Part shown: in pieces, positions 55,200 to 64,000 of the stretch
Layout of the letters: each line of letters begins with the position of its first letter
How positions within the stretch are numbered: the stretch's first letter is position 1
From: Streptomyces sp. NA04227
Lineage (GTDB): Bacteria; Actinomycetota; Actinomycetes; Streptomycetales; Streptomycetaceae
Direction of reading: 5' to 3'
DNA length: 64,000 nt
Assembly (NCBI RefSeq): GCF_013364195.1
Contig: NZ_CP054918.1
Location: 7,677,001 to 7,741,000, forward strand
The notes under the pieces: generated by a model
Database searches by the model: none
Seen by the model: the letters and a program-made list of their open reading frames with translations, nothing else
Told to the model about the DNA's origin: nothing
Position numbers and translations under genes: made by a program

Positions 55200-56150
55200 A
55201 TGTCCGTCCACACCGCGCTCACGCGCAGACGACAGCGGCCCAACCACCGCGACGACGGTGCCCTCGGCCGTCAGCAGCGCCGTATCTTCCTGCCGTTCGT
55301 CGCACCCGCGCTCCTCGTCTATCTCGCCCTGTTCATCGCTCCCGCCACCGTCAGTGTCTATGTCAGCTTTCAGCGGTGGCGGGGTGCGGGGGACCGGATG
55401 GAGCCCGCGGGTCTCGACAACTACCGGCGTCTGCTGCACGACGACGTCTTCCAGACCGCCTTTGCCAACACACTCAAGATCGTGTTCCTGTGCGGCATCG
55501 GCATCTTCGTCCTGGCCTTCGCCATCACCGTCCTGCTGCGGCACACCAGGGGCAGGAAGACGCTCCGAACCCTGCTGTTCTTCCCGCACATCATCTCGCC
55601 GATCGCCATCGGCGTGGCCCTGGGGCTGCTGCTCGCCCCGGACGGCTTCGTCAACGCCTCGCTGCGCGCCGTCGGACTGGACGCGCTGGCGACCAACTGG
55701 CTGAGTCCGGACAACATCTTCCGGACCATCATGATCGGCATCGTCTGGGTCACCACCGGCTTCTACGTCATCCTCCTGATGGCCGGTGTGGACCGCATCC
55801 CGCCGTACTTCTACGAGGACAGCGAGCTGGCGGGCGCCAACGAGTTCCAGAAGTTCTGGTACGTCACCCTGCCGCTGACCTGGGACGTCGTCTCGGTGGC
55901 CGCGGTCCTCTGGGTGATCAACTCGATCAAGATCTTCGAGTTCATCTATGCCTTCACCGGGACCGGTGACGCACCCCCGGTGAGCTCCCGGACCCTGACC
56001 ATCCAGCAGTTCCTGGTCTCCACCGGCGGCCGCAACCCGTCCTACGAGCTGGGCTACGCCTGCGCCATGGGCGTGGTGATGGTCGTCCTCATCGTGCTGC
56101 TCGTGGCCCTGCTGCGCCGGGCCATGCGCCGCGACGCGATCCAGTTCTGA
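55200..56150 (+). CDS. Sugar ABC transporter permease (MalF/UgpA type)
   Basis: This 316-residue protein has about six membrane helices (FLPFVAPALLVYLALFIAPA, TLKIVFLCGIGIFVLAFAI, GIVWVTTGFYVILLMAG) and an EAA-like loop (EDSELAGANEFQKFWYVTLP). ATG at 55200 starts 6 bases after the binding-protein stop. It is the first of two heterodimeric permease subunits. No ATPase gene is present in the operon, as is common for Streptomyces sugar importers that share MsiK. Confidence 0.87.
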   Translation: MSVHTALTRRRQRPNHRDDGALGRQQRRIFLPFVAPALLVYLALFIAPATVSVYVSFQRWRGAGDRMEPAGLDNYRRLLHDDVFQTAFANTLKIVFLCGIGIFVLAFAITVLLRHTRGRKTLRTLLFFPHIISPIAIGVALGLLLAPDGFVNASLRAVGLDALATNWLSPDNIFRTIMIGIVWVTTGFYVILLMAGVDRIPPYFYEDSELAGANEFQKFWYVTLPLTWDVVSVAAVLWVINSIKIFEFIYAFTGTGDAPPVSSRTLTIQQFLVSTGGRNPSYELGYACAMGVVMVVLIVLLVALLRRAMRRDAIQF

Positions 56151-56158
56151 GGAACGCC

Positions 56159-57112
56159 ATGACGATAAAACTGCCGGACTCGCCGATCACCGACTCCGAG
56201 GATGCGGCGGCACGCGCCACGCCTCCCCCGCACGGGCCGACCCGGTCCCGGTGCGGCCGTCGCTCCTCGGGCCCCTTCCGGATGCTCGGGGTCCCCCTCA
56301 CCTGGATCTGGGCCTGCTTCAACGTCTTCCTGCTCCTGTGGGTGATCCTGACCGCCTTCAGGAACGGCTCCGAGATCTTCACCGACCCCTTCCAGCTGCC
56401 CCGTTCACTGGACCCGAAGAACTTCACCGACGCGTGGAACTCCTCGGACCTCGGCAGCGGATTCATGAACTCCGTCGTCATCGTCGCCGCCGCGGCGACA
56501 ACCGTCATCGCGCTGAGTGCCCCGGCCGCCTACGTCCTGTCCCGCGGCCAGCGACGCTCCTCGGAACTGATCACCATGGCGTTCGTGGCCGGTATGGGCA
56601 TCCCGATGCAGGCCGTCATCATCCCGGTCTTCGTATGGATGCAGAACATCAGCACCTACATGTACGACACCTTCGGCTGGTGGGACGAACGCATCAGCCT
56701 CTACCTCATCTACGTCGCCTCGTCCCTGCCCTTCACCGTCTACCTGCTCACCGGCTTCTTCCGCTCACTGCCACGAGAACTGGAAGAAGCAGCCGCCCTG
56801 GACGGCTGCTCCAGCTTCCGCACCTTCCGCGTGGTCATGCTGCCCCTGGCCCGCCCCGGCATCGTCACCGCGACGATCCTGCTCGTCATCTCCCTGTGGA
56901 ACGAGACACTCCTGGCCCTGGTCCTGATCACCGAGACCGACAAATACACGCTTCCCCAAGCCCTCCTCGGGCTCTACGGAACCATGCAGTACACCTCGAA
57001 CTGGGGCGGACTGTTCGCGGGGATCGTCATCGTCGTCCTGCCCATCATCGCCGTCTACATCTGGCTCGGCCGCCGCATCGTCGAAGGCCTGACCCTCGGC
57101 GCCGGCAAGTAG
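56159..57112 (+). CDS. Sugar ABC transporter permease (MalG/UgpE type)
   Basis: This 317-residue protein has about six helices (LTWIWACFNVFLLLWVILTA, SVVIVAAAATTVIALSAPAA, LFAGIVIVVLPIIAVYIWLG) and an EAA loop (LEEAAALDGCSSFRTFRVVM), the carbohydrate-type second permease. ATG at 56159 lies 8 bases after the first permease. It ends with the C-terminal GRRIVEGLTLGAGK typical of this family. It is followed by a Tat-exported predicted glycosidase, linking the importer to polysaccharide degradation. Confidence 0.87.
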   Translation: MTIKLPDSPITDSEDAAARATPPPHGPTRSRCGRRSSGPFRMLGVPLTWIWACFNVFLLLWVILTAFRNGSEIFTDPFQLPRSLDPKNFTDAWNSSDLGSGFMNSVVIVAAAATTVIALSAPAAYVLSRGQRRSSELITMAFVAGMGIPMQAVIIPVFVWMQNISTYMYDTFGWWDERISLYLIYVASSLPFTVYLLTGFFRSLPRELEEAAALDGCSSFRTFRVVMLPLARPGIVTATILLVISLWNETLLALVLITETDKYTLPQALLGLYGTMQYTSNWGGLFAGIVIVVLPIIAVYIWLGRRIVEGLTLGAGK

Positions 57113-57173
57113 CCCGCCATCCGCCCGTTCCCCGTAACTCCCTTCACCCGTCACGAAGTTGGAGCCACCGCTC

Positions 57174-59096
57174 ATGTCGAACTCCTTGTCCCGTAGGTCC
57201 CTGTTCGCCGGTGGGGTCTCGATCGGCGCAGCCGGTCTCCTCGGCACCGGCGTCCTTTCCGGCCCCGCCCACGCCGGCCCCGCCGCGCGAGCTGCGCTGC
57301 TCGCCGACACGACGCCCAAGGTCGTCTTCACCACGTCGTTCGAGGACTCCGACCGCGAGTGGCTCAACGGCTTCACCCACTACGACCGGGCCGTCCACCG
57401 CGAAGGCACCCAGTCGCTGCGCTACACCCGCCCCGACGAGTCGACCTATGTCTTCGCCACGAAGAAGATCCCGCACGCCGCCGAGGACTACGTGCCCGTC
57501 AGCGTGTCCGCCTGGGTCAAGACGGAGGGCCTGAAGAACGGCGGTGCCTCCATCGCCGTCGAGTGGTACGCCAAGGACGACTGTTACCTCGGCGGCGGCT
57601 ACGCCGGTGCCACCACGAGCGCCGACTGGGTGCAGTTGACCTGCGGACCTCAGGCGGCCCCCGCAGGCGCCGCGTACATGAAGGCGATCTTCTACCTTCA
57701 GCGTCAGACCACCGGATCCGCCTGGATCGACGAGCTGGTCGTCACCCGGCACGAGCCGAAGCTGCTGCGCGCCAAGCTCGCGGCGCCCGCCTACCGCGGA
57801 CTGCTCATCCCGGGTGAGAACCGGGAGATCGACCTCCGGATCGGCCTCTACCCGCCGACCGGCTCGGACGCCTCCGACTACAAGGTGAACGTCGAACTGG
57901 CCGACGCCGACGGCCACAAGGTGCACACCCGCACCTACTCCGGAGCCTCCCGGCTGAAGTACACCCACCCGGTGTCACGGCTGGCCCATGGGGAGTACGA
58001 GCTGCGCGTCAGCGCGGTCGACTCGAAGGGCCGGACGGTCGAGGACAAGACGATCGAGCTGCGCAAGCTGCGCGACAGCGAAGTGCCGACCACGTACTTC
58101 GACGCACACGGGCGCACCCGGCACAACGGAGAACTGTTCTTCCCGCTGGGCGCCTACAACGGGCCGACCACCTCCAAGAACCTCGAGGACCTGCAGTACG
58201 CCTCGTTCAACACCGTCGTCTCGTACCACGTGCCGACCGTCCCGATCCTGGACGAGACACACCGGCGCGGCATGAAGACCCTCTTCACGCACCGCAACAC
58301 GGACGCCGGCGAAGTGCAGAAGTACAAGGGCCACCCCTCGCTGCTCGGCTGGTACATCAACGACGAGACCCCGCCCGACACCGAAGGACCTGTCGTCCGC
58401 CCCCGGTACGCCTCGGTCGTCGAGAACGACTTCGACCACCCGGCGTACTCCGTGGACTACCGCGTCTGGCCCGGAGACCTCACCCAGGAGGTCACCGACG
58501 CCTACGGCACGGACAACTACCCGATCAAGGGAGAGCCGACGGACGGCCCCCACCACGTCTACACCTCGACGGCCGCGGCGGTCCGCGAGCGGCCGGGCAG
58601 CGCCGTCTGGACAGTGATCCAGCTCCACAACCTGGGCAACTACGGCCACTTCGGGGTGCGCGCGCCGAACCTCGCCGAGGTCCGCAGCATGTCCTGGCAG
58701 GCCATCGTCGCCGGGGCGAACGGGCTCATCTACTACTCCCGGTTCGACATGGAGCGCGACGCCGCGGGTGAGTCGTACCGGACGCTGCTCGACCGGGCCA
58801 AGGCCGTCGTCTCCCAGATCAGCACCCTGTCCCCGGTCATCCTGTCCGCCGACCGGGCCGAGTCCGTGAGGGTCGCCCACAGCGACGACCTCGAGTGGAC
58901 GACACGCGCCCACGAAGGCCACGACTACCTCTTCGTCGTCAACCGGTCCGGCGCAGCACGGACCGTCTCGTTCACGGGACGCGGCAACGACAAGGCCGAA
59001 GTCCTCTTCGAGGGCCGTGAACTCGCCAAGAAGGGAGGCCGCTTCACAGATCGGCTCGAAGGCCTCGGTGTAGGCCTGTACCGACTCTCTCAATGA
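57174..59096 (+). CDS. Secreted predicted glycoside hydrolase with N-terminal carbohydrate-binding-like region
   Basis: This 640-residue protein has a Tat signal (LSRRSLFAGG), a beta-rich N-terminal region resembling a carbohydrate-binding module (about residues 50-200), an Ig-like segment (about 205-300), and a TIM-barrel-like part with YFDAHGRTRHNGELFFPLGA, HPSLLGWYINDETPPD (Glu as likely catalytic acid) and AGANGLIYYSRFD. It is similar in style to clan GH-A enzymes but I cannot name the GH family. ATG at 57174 follows GGAG. It lies between the sugar importer and the GH16 gene in the same direction. Confidence 0.65.
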   Translation: MSNSLSRRSLFAGGVSIGAAGLLGTGVLSGPAHAGPAARAALLADTTPKVVFTTSFEDSDREWLNGFTHYDRAVHREGTQSLRYTRPDESTYVFATKKIPHAAEDYVPVSVSAWVKTEGLKNGGASIAVEWYAKDDCYLGGGYAGATTSADWVQLTCGPQAAPAGAAYMKAIFYLQRQTTGSAWIDELVVTRHEPKLLRAKLAAPAYRGLLIPGENREIDLRIGLYPPTGSDASDYKVNVELADADGHKVHTRTYSGASRLKYTHPVSRLAHGEYELRVSAVDSKGRTVEDKTIELRKLRDSEVPTTYFDAHGRTRHNGELFFPLGAYNGPTTSKNLEDLQYASFNTVVSYHVPTVPILDETHRRGMKTLFTHRNTDAGEVQKYKGHPSLLGWYINDETPPDTEGPVVRPRYASVVENDFDHPAYSVDYRVWPGDLTQEVTDAYGTDNYPIKGEPTDGPHHVYTSTAAAVRERPGSAVWTVIQLHNLGNYGHFGVRAPNLAEVRSMSWQAIVAGANGLIYYSRFDMERDAAGESYRTLLDRAKAVVSQISTLSPVILSADRAESVRVAHSDDLEWTTRAHEGHDYLFVVNRSGAARTVSFTGRGNDKAEVLFEGRELAKKGGRFTDRLEGLGVGLYRLSQ

Positions 59097-59108
59097 TGAG
59101 GAGAAACC

Positions 59109-59996
59109 ATGTCCGACCGCCGTATCCGCGTCATCCTGCCGCTGTTCGGTCTGACCTGCGCGGCCCTGATCGCCGCGCCCTCCGCCGGCGCCGCCCTGGT
59201 CGCCGCCCCTGCTCCGGAGTCCGATTCCCGCTCGTCGCTGGTGGACACCAAGACACCCCACAACGCCAAGCCGCTGGCCCGCGGCAAGGTCAAGGCTCTG
59301 GTGTTCAGTGACGAGTTCAACGGAACGTCACTCGACACCAGCAAGTGGACGGCACGTGACTGGGCCCGCTCCGGCACCGTGCCCCCCGACACCTGGAGCT
59401 ACGACCCGGCCAACGTCTCCCTCAACGGTGCGGGCAGCCTGGAGATCAAAGTACGCAACCCCGCCGCGAACACGTACACGGGCGGCCTGATCGACAGCCA
59501 GGGCAAGTTCGACTTCACCCACGGCACACTCGAAGCACGCATCAAGGTCCCGCCCACCAACGGGCACTTGGGCGCCGTGTGGCTGCTGCCCACCGGTGGC
59601 CTCGCCCCCGGCGGCGTGTACGACGGCACGGCACGCGACGGCGCCGAGATGGACATCGTCGAGTCCAACTTCAAGGCCGACCAGTACTCGGCCACCCTGC
59701 ACTGGGACAGCTTCAACCCCCCGCAGCACCAGCAGTCGGGAGCCGTGGCCACCGCACCCGGTCTGCATTCCGGCTACCACACGGTCGGCCTCAAATGGTC
59801 TGCCACCAAACTGGAGTTCACCTATGACGGCAGTGTGGTGCGCACCGTCACCGACCCGAAGCTGATCAGTCAGGTCAAGGAGTACCCGCTGCTCTCGCAC
59901 GAGATCCTCGACCAATGGGCCGACGGGTCCATCCACGACGAGGTGTTCGACTCGTCCTCCAGCTTCTACGTGGACTACATCCGCGTCTGGCAATAG
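59109..59996 (+). CDS. GH16-family glycoside hydrolase (beta-glucanase/galactanase type)
   Basis: This 295-residue secreted protein has a signal peptide (ILPLFGLTCAALIAAPSAGA) and a GH16 jellyroll with the diagnostic E-x-D-x-x-E motif EMDIVE: Glu180, Asp182 and Glu185. Other landmarks are FSDEFNGTSLDTSKW, GTLEARIKVPP and GLKWSATKLEFTYDG. GH16 enzymes hydrolyse beta-1,3/1,4-glucans, agars, carrageenans or xyloglucans; the substrate subclass is not clear. It lies 12 bases after the predicted glycosidase gene, so the two are probably co-transcribed. Confidence 0.87.
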   Translation: MSDRRIRVILPLFGLTCAALIAAPSAGAALVAAPAPESDSRSSLVDTKTPHNAKPLARGKVKALVFSDEFNGTSLDTSKWTARDWARSGTVPPDTWSYDPANVSLNGAGSLEIKVRNPAANTYTGGLIDSQGKFDFTHGTLEARIKVPPTNGHLGAVWLLPTGGLAPGGVYDGTARDGAEMDIVESNFKADQYSATLHWDSFNPPQHQQSGAVATAPGLHSGYHTVGLKWSATKLEFTYDGSVVRTVTDPKLISQVKEYPLLSHEILDQWADGSIHDEVFDSSSSFYVDYIRVWQ

Positions 59997-60006
59997 GAGA
60001 ACGGGC

Positions 60007-60145
60007 GCCCGTGGATTCACCTCGTCGTGGACGGACGGATCCGTTCACGACGAGGTGCTCGACTCGTTCCCCGGATTCCCCCCGGATTCCCCTGGATTAC
60101 CTCCGCGTTCGGCACGAAGTGTAAGGATGCCCGTGGATTCACCTC
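60007..60145. repeat. Duplicated 5' and 3' fragments in the GH16/PL8 spacer
   Basis: A 17-bp sequence GCCCGTGGATTCACCTC occurs at 60007-60023 and again at 60129-60145, the latter at the PL8 start. A 22-bp stretch with CACGACGAGGTG recurs at 59934 (inside GH16) and 60046 with one mismatch. The spacer appears to contain a decayed copy of neighbouring gene ends. Confidence 0.55.
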
Positions 60146-63100
60146 AGTTCCCTCCGCTCCCTCGGCGCAGACTGCTCGGCTATGGCGCCGCCGCCACCGG
60201 AGCCCTGACGCTGCCCTTCCTGGGCGCCACAGCCCGCACCGATGCCGCGTACGCCGCCGAAGGCGCGGCAGCGGCACCCCTCAACCCGCTGGAAGAACGC
60301 GCCCTGGCCCTCAGGCCGCCCGCGTTCCTGCTCGAAAGCGCCGTCCCGCCGCAGTTCACGGCGAGCGGCGGGAACCGCCTGTCCATCAGCGGCCACACCT
60401 CGGTGTGCGGAAAGAACTCGCTGCGCTGGGACCACGGGCCGCACTCCGTCATCACCGTCGACGGCGATCTGGCGTGGGTCCCGGACCCGTACGAGACCAA
60501 GCCCCTCGCCGACCAGGCGTGGCAGGGCACGGTCGACACGTTCTCCGTGTGGATCCACAACGAGGACGCCGTCGATGACGTCCTCCGCTTCGAGTTCGGA
60601 CGAGGTGAACGCACCGACTGCTGGTTCGAGTTCGGCCTCGGCTTCACCGGCTGGCGCACGGCCTGGGTGCGCTACGCCTACGACATGAACGGCCGCCCGC
60701 GCCCCGGCATGGACACCCTGCGGATCATCGCCCCGCGCCGCTCCGGCACCCTCTGGATCGATCAGCTCCTGCCCAACGTCGCCCTGCGCCCCGACGCCCC
60801 GTGCCGAGACACCCAGGTGCCGACGATCGGCATCGAGGGCGACGAATGGGACCAGCAGCACTGGCAGGCCCTCTACCGCTTCGACCGGCTGCTCACCCAG
60901 GCGGTGATCGACAGCCCCCGGCCTTCGGCCACCGAACTCGACGCTCTGAAGGGGGTGGTGACCCGCTACCACGACGACTACGCGGCGACCCCGGTCCGGG
61001 TCGACGACGCCCATGTCACGGCGCTCACCGCCCAGGCCGCACCCCTGCTCGACGGGCGGCCCGTCTTCTCCTACCAGTCGCAGATCTATCCGCCGCCGAT
61101 CAGCGCCGACCTCAAGAGCTTCGTCAACGCCGCCAGCCTGACCGACGCCACCGCCCACATGAGGCGTGTGGCCCAGGCATACGACGCCGCGGGCGCCGCT
61201 CACCGGCCCGCGCTCGCGGATCTCTATCTGCGGTTCGTACGACGGCTGCGCGATCAGGGCTGGGCCTACGGGAGTTGTCTGGGCACCATCCATCACTCCG
61301 GCTACGCGCTGACCGGCTACTACGACTCGCTGTACCTCATGCGGGACGTGCTGCGCGAGGCCGGGCTTCTGGAGGCCGTGCGCGCCGACCTGACCTGGCT
61401 GTGCGGGTTCGGCCGGATCTTCCGCGGCTTCGACTTCCGCAACGGACACGGCTCGACCGCCGACATCATCAACACCACCGTCCGCGGCATGCTCACGGTC
61501 GCACTCCTCCAGGACGGAGAGGCGCGCCAGGTCGCGTACCTCAAGCTGCTGCGCGACTGGCTCGACCGCTATCTGCTGCCCACCGACGGCATCCAGGACG
61601 GCCTGAAGCGCGACGGCACCACCTTCCACCACGTCGGCTTCTTCCCCGACTACGCACGCGACGCGTTCAACGGCGTCTCACCGATGCTGTACGTCCTCGC
61701 GGGCGGCGTCTTCCGGGTCTCCAATGAGGCACACGAGGCGGTCAAACGGGCTGTCCTGACGCTTCGCGTCGTCGGCAACACCCTGCACTGGCCCCTCTCG
61801 CTCAGCGGCCGCAACCCGAGCGGCACCACCGGGATGTCCATTGGTGCCCTCCAGTGGCTCACCGTCGCCGGCACCCCCGACGGCGGCAGCGCCCTCGATC
61901 CCGAGGCCGGGGCAGCCTTCCTGCGCCTGCTGCCCACCGCACCGGACGCCGCCCAGAAGCAGATCGCCTCGCGCTTGGCCGCGGCGGGCATCAGCGCGGA
62001 GGCATCACCGTCCGGCGCCTGGGCGTACAACTACGCGGCACTCGCCGTACAGCGGCGTGACAACTGGCAGGTCACCGTGCGCGGCCACAACCGCTACCTG
62101 TGGTCCACGGAGATCTACGAGGGGGCGAACTGGTACGGCCGCTACAACACCTACGGCCAGATCCAGGTACTGCACCGCGGCAGCCCCCAGGTCACCAACC
62201 TGGACAGCGGTTACCGCCCCGACGGCTACGACTGGAACCGCCGGCCGGGCACCACGACGCTCCACAAGCCGTGGCCCCTGCTCAAGGCGGACCTGACCGG
62301 CACCATCGAGGAGATGCTGCTGTCCGAGGAGGCGTTCGCCGGCGGGCACACCCTCGACGGCCGCAACGGCATGTTCGCGATGCGGCTGCGCGAACACCCC
62401 AAGTACGAGGGCAGCCACCGCGCCCGCAAGTCCGTCTTCCTCTTCGACAACCGGGTCGTCGCGCTCGGCACCGGCATCGGCAACGACGACGCCCGTCACG
62501 AGACGGAGACGACCCTCTTCCAGACCCGGCTGGCCGCCACTTCCGCACCGACCTGGTGCGACGGCGCGACGCCGGTGACCTCCTTCCCGTACCGGAGCGA
62601 CCGGCAACTCGAAAGGGGCGCCTGGCTGTTGGACGACAAGGGCATCGGCTATCACGTGCCCGCCGGTCAGCGCCTGGCCCTCACCCGGGGCACCCAGGTC
62701 TCCCGCCACCAGGGCACGGACGCCGAGACACGAGGGGACTTCGCCACCGCGTGGCTGCGGCACGGGAAGTCGCCGAAGCGAGGAACGTACGAGTACGCGA
62801 TGGTGGTGGGCGCCACCGCCGAGTCGATGGCCGCGTTCACGGCCTCGGCCGCGGACCCGGAGCACGCGCCGTACACCGTGCGCCGCGCCGACGACACGGC
62901 GCACATCGTCACCGACCGGGCCACCGGCATCACGGGCTACGCCGTGTTCGAACCCGCTGCGCGGCTCTCCGATCCGCTCGTTCGCGGCGTGGACACCCCG
63001 TCGATGCTGCTCACCCGCGACGACGGGCTGGACACACTGGTGCTCTCCGTGTGCGACCCCGATCTGCGACTCCACGAAGGCCGCGACCCCGACCAGTACG

Positions 63101-63324
63101 AGAAGGGGCGGTACACCGGGCACTGGACGGCGTACTCGCGGCCCTGGCTGCGGAGTCCCAGTGCCCCGCACACGATGAAGGTCACCCTGGAAGGACACTG
63201 GGAAGCGGGCCCGGACGAGGAGTGCGCGACCGGACGCCAAGGAGGGCGGACCGTGGTTTCCTTCCGAACCGTCGACGGACGGCCGGTACAGGTACGGCTG
63301 AGGCGGGCGAGCGGGGCGCGATGA
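60127..63324 (+). CDS. Secreted PL8 polysaccharide lyase, chondroitinase ABC-like
   Basis: This 1065-residue protein has a Tat signal (RRRLLGYGAAATGAL), an N-terminal beta-sandwich (about 60-230), an alpha/alpha-toroid catalytic domain and C-terminal beta-sandwich domains, as in chondroitin-sulfate ABC lyases. The catalytic residues align with those known for the Proteus enzyme: His502 and Tyr509 (FHHVGFFPDYARDAF, the same spacing of 7), Arg562 (LSGRNPSG) and Glu662 (WSTEIYEGAN). It should eliminate uronic-acid linkages in glycosaminoglycan-like polymers; hyaluronan, chondroitin or xanthan-type substrates are not distinguished. ATG at 60127 overlaps the AAGG-preceded start region. The stop overlaps the AraC gene by 4 bases. 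Confidence 0.85.
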   Translation: MPVDSPQFPPLPRRRLLGYGAAATGALTLPFLGATARTDAAYAAEGAAAAPLNPLEERALALRPPAFLLESAVPPQFTASGGNRLSISGHTSVCGKNSLRWDHGPHSVITVDGDLAWVPDPYETKPLADQAWQGTVDTFSVWIHNEDAVDDVLRFEFGRGERTDCWFEFGLGFTGWRTAWVRYAYDMNGRPRPGMDTLRIIAPRRSGTLWIDQLLPNVALRPDAPCRDTQVPTIGIEGDEWDQQHWQALYRFDRLLTQAVIDSPRPSATELDALKGVVTRYHDDYAATPVRVDDAHVTALTAQAAPLLDGRPVFSYQSQIYPPPISADLKSFVNAASLTDATAHMRRVAQAYDAAGAAHRPALADLYLRFVRRLRDQGWAYGSCLGTIHHSGYALTGYYDSLYLMRDVLREAGLLEAVRADLTWLCGFGRIFRGFDFRNGHGSTADIINTTVRGMLTVALLQDGEARQVAYLKLLRDWLDRYLLPTDGIQDGLKRDGTTFHHVGFFPDYARDAFNGVSPMLYVLAGGVFRVSNEAHEAVKRAVLTLRVVGNTLHWPLSLSGRNPSGTTGMSIGALQWLTVAGTPDGGSALDPEAGAAFLRLLPTAPDAAQKQIASRLAAAGISAEASPSGAWAYNYAALAVQRRDNWQVTVRGHNRYLWSTEIYEGANWYGRYNTYGQIQVLHRGSPQVTNLDSGYRPDGYDWNRRPGTTTLHKPWPLLKADLTGTIEEMLLSEEAFAGGHTLDGRNGMFAMRLREHPKYEGSHRARKSVFLFDNRVVALGTGIGNDDARHETETTLFQTRLAATSAPTWCDGATPVTSFPYRSDRQLERGAWLLDDKGIGYHVPAGQRLALTRGTQVSRHQGTDAETRGDFATAWLRHGKSPKRGTYEYAMVVGATAESMAAFTASAADPEHAPYTVRRADDTAHIVTDRATGITGYAVFEPAARLSDPLVRGVDTPSMLLTRDDGLDTLVLSVCDPDLRLHEGRDPDQYEKGRYTGHWTAYSRPWLRSPSAPHTMKVTLEGHWEAGPDEECATGRQGGRTVVSFRTVDGRPVQVRLRRASGAR

Positions 63325-64000
63325 CCCCTGTTGAGCTGTGTCTCGGCGCGCCACCTCGGGTGGTGAACCTCGGCGTGGGTGTGCACGGTGTCACCTCGGA
63401 CCGTGACGTGTTCCGGCTGCCCGACCTGTGGCAGCTCCACGTCTACGGCTACGTGGCGGACCTGACCGTCGACGCGGCCGGGTACGCCGTGCGGCCCGGG
63501 CGGGTCAGCGTGATCCCGCCCGGGCGGCGCGTCGAGTACCACTACCGGGGCCGCTCGGAGCATCTGTACGCCCACTTCGCGCTCGCCGACGACGGTGAGC
63601 CGACCCGTGTCCCGCTCATACAGGACATGGGCGCGGAGGCTCCCGTGCTGACCGACCTCGTCAACCGGGCCGTTGCCGCCGCGCCCCACAGTCCGGCGCG
63701 GGTGAGCGCCGAGGTGTGGGCCGCACTGTGGCGGGTCGCGGACCTCGGCCGCCGAGGCACGGCCGGACAGCCGCACGCATGCGTCGAGGCGGCCGTGGCC
63801 CACATCGAGTGCCGGCTCCATGAAGTCCTCACCGTCCCCGAGGTGGCACGGGCCGCCGGTGTCTCGCACAACCACCTCATCAGGCTGTTCCACGCCCACT
63901 TCGACACCACGGTGGTCGCGTACATCAGGTCGCGTCGCATGGCCCGGGCCCGGCACCTGCTGCGCGAGTCGACGCTCTCCATCTCGGCGATCGCCGCCGC
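63321..64000 (+). CDS. AraC-family transcriptional regulator (3' truncated by window)
   Basis: An ATG at 63321 overlaps the PL8 stop (ATGA), and the frame stays open to the window end (226 codons, no stop). The N-terminal half is cupin-like (VSVIPPGRRVEYHYRG), and the C-terminal HTH is entering view (LHEVLTVPEVARAAGVSHNH, LIRLFHAHFDTTVVAYIRSR). Translational coupling to the lyase gene suggests it activates the polysaccharide locus when the inducer is present. The end of the second HTH is outside the window. Confidence 0.85.
   Translation, partial: MTPVELCLGAPPRVVNLGVGVHGVTSDRDVFRLPDLWQLHVYGYVADLTVDAAGYAVRPGRVSVIPPGRRVEYHYRGRSEHLYAHFALADDGEPTRVPLIQDMGAEAPVLTDLVNRAVAAAPHSPARVSAEVWAALWRVADLGRRGTAGQPHACVEAAVAHIECRLHEVLTVPEVARAAGVSHNHLIRLFHAHFDTTVVAYIRSRRMARARHLLRESTLSISAIAA

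Overview
The window is high-GC actinobacterial DNA and looks like a Streptomyces chromosome. GTG starts are common, genes are tightly packed with ATGA/GTGA overlaps, exported proteins carry Tat and lipobox signals, and typical Streptomyces families are present (HbpS/SenS/SenR, LAL regulators, SpoIIE phosphatases, DUF6153, type I cholesterol oxidase). I saw no rRNA, tRNA, insertion sequence, prophage, CRISPR array or origin.

Layout. 0-2.8 kb: sulfonate/organosulfur desulfurisation genes (partial FMN reductase, SfnB-like, SsuD-like). 2.9-6.7 kb: PucR-type regulator, HSL-type hydrolase, beta-propeller lipoprotein, ankyrin protein. 6.8-9.5 kb: haem/redox-sensing module hbpS with divergent senS-senR, separated by a perfect 24-bp palindrome. 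9.6-11.3 kb: secreted cholesterol oxidase. 11.8-14.6 kb: ROK repressor divergent from a TauD-type dioxygenase, with a cysteine-containing upstream leader ORF. 14.8-24.6 kb: assorted genes (acetyltransferase, DUF305/DUF6153 copper-type pair, YrdC-like, enoyl-CoA hydratase, large LAL regulator, subtilase, hemC). 24.9-32.5 kb: glycine-betaine locus with an aldehyde dehydrogenase, a choline-oxidase-like GMC enzyme and an OpuA-type ABC importer; a 27-codon mini-ORF couples the ATPase to the permease. 32.6-34.4 kb: GAF-SpoIIE-HATPase phosphatase.

34.4-47.1 kb is the most unusual part. A minus-strand operon (PLP fold-II enzyme, DUF364-type protein, MFS exporter, FecCD permease, FecE-type ATPase, FecB-type lipoprotein) diverges from a PduX-like GHMP kinase. 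Two Zur/Fur-like operators lie between them. Convergent to the kinase is a methylthioadenosine salvage operon (mtnP-C-D-B-A) with a third similar operator, and next to it a Fur/Zur-family regulator. I infer a metal-starvation-controlled small-molecule system that makes, exports and re-imports a metallophore-like diamino-acid product, with MTA recycling attached.

47.3-64 kb is a glycan-utilisation locus. It has two tandem GH29 fucosidases with F-type-lectin-like tails, a ROK repressor with a duplicated operator, a sugar ABC importer, a predicted glycosidase, a GH16 enzyme, a PL8 lyase resembling chondroitinase ABC with all four catalytic residues, and an AraC regulator cut by the window end. 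Together these suggest use of a fucose-containing, uronic-acid-containing polysaccharide.
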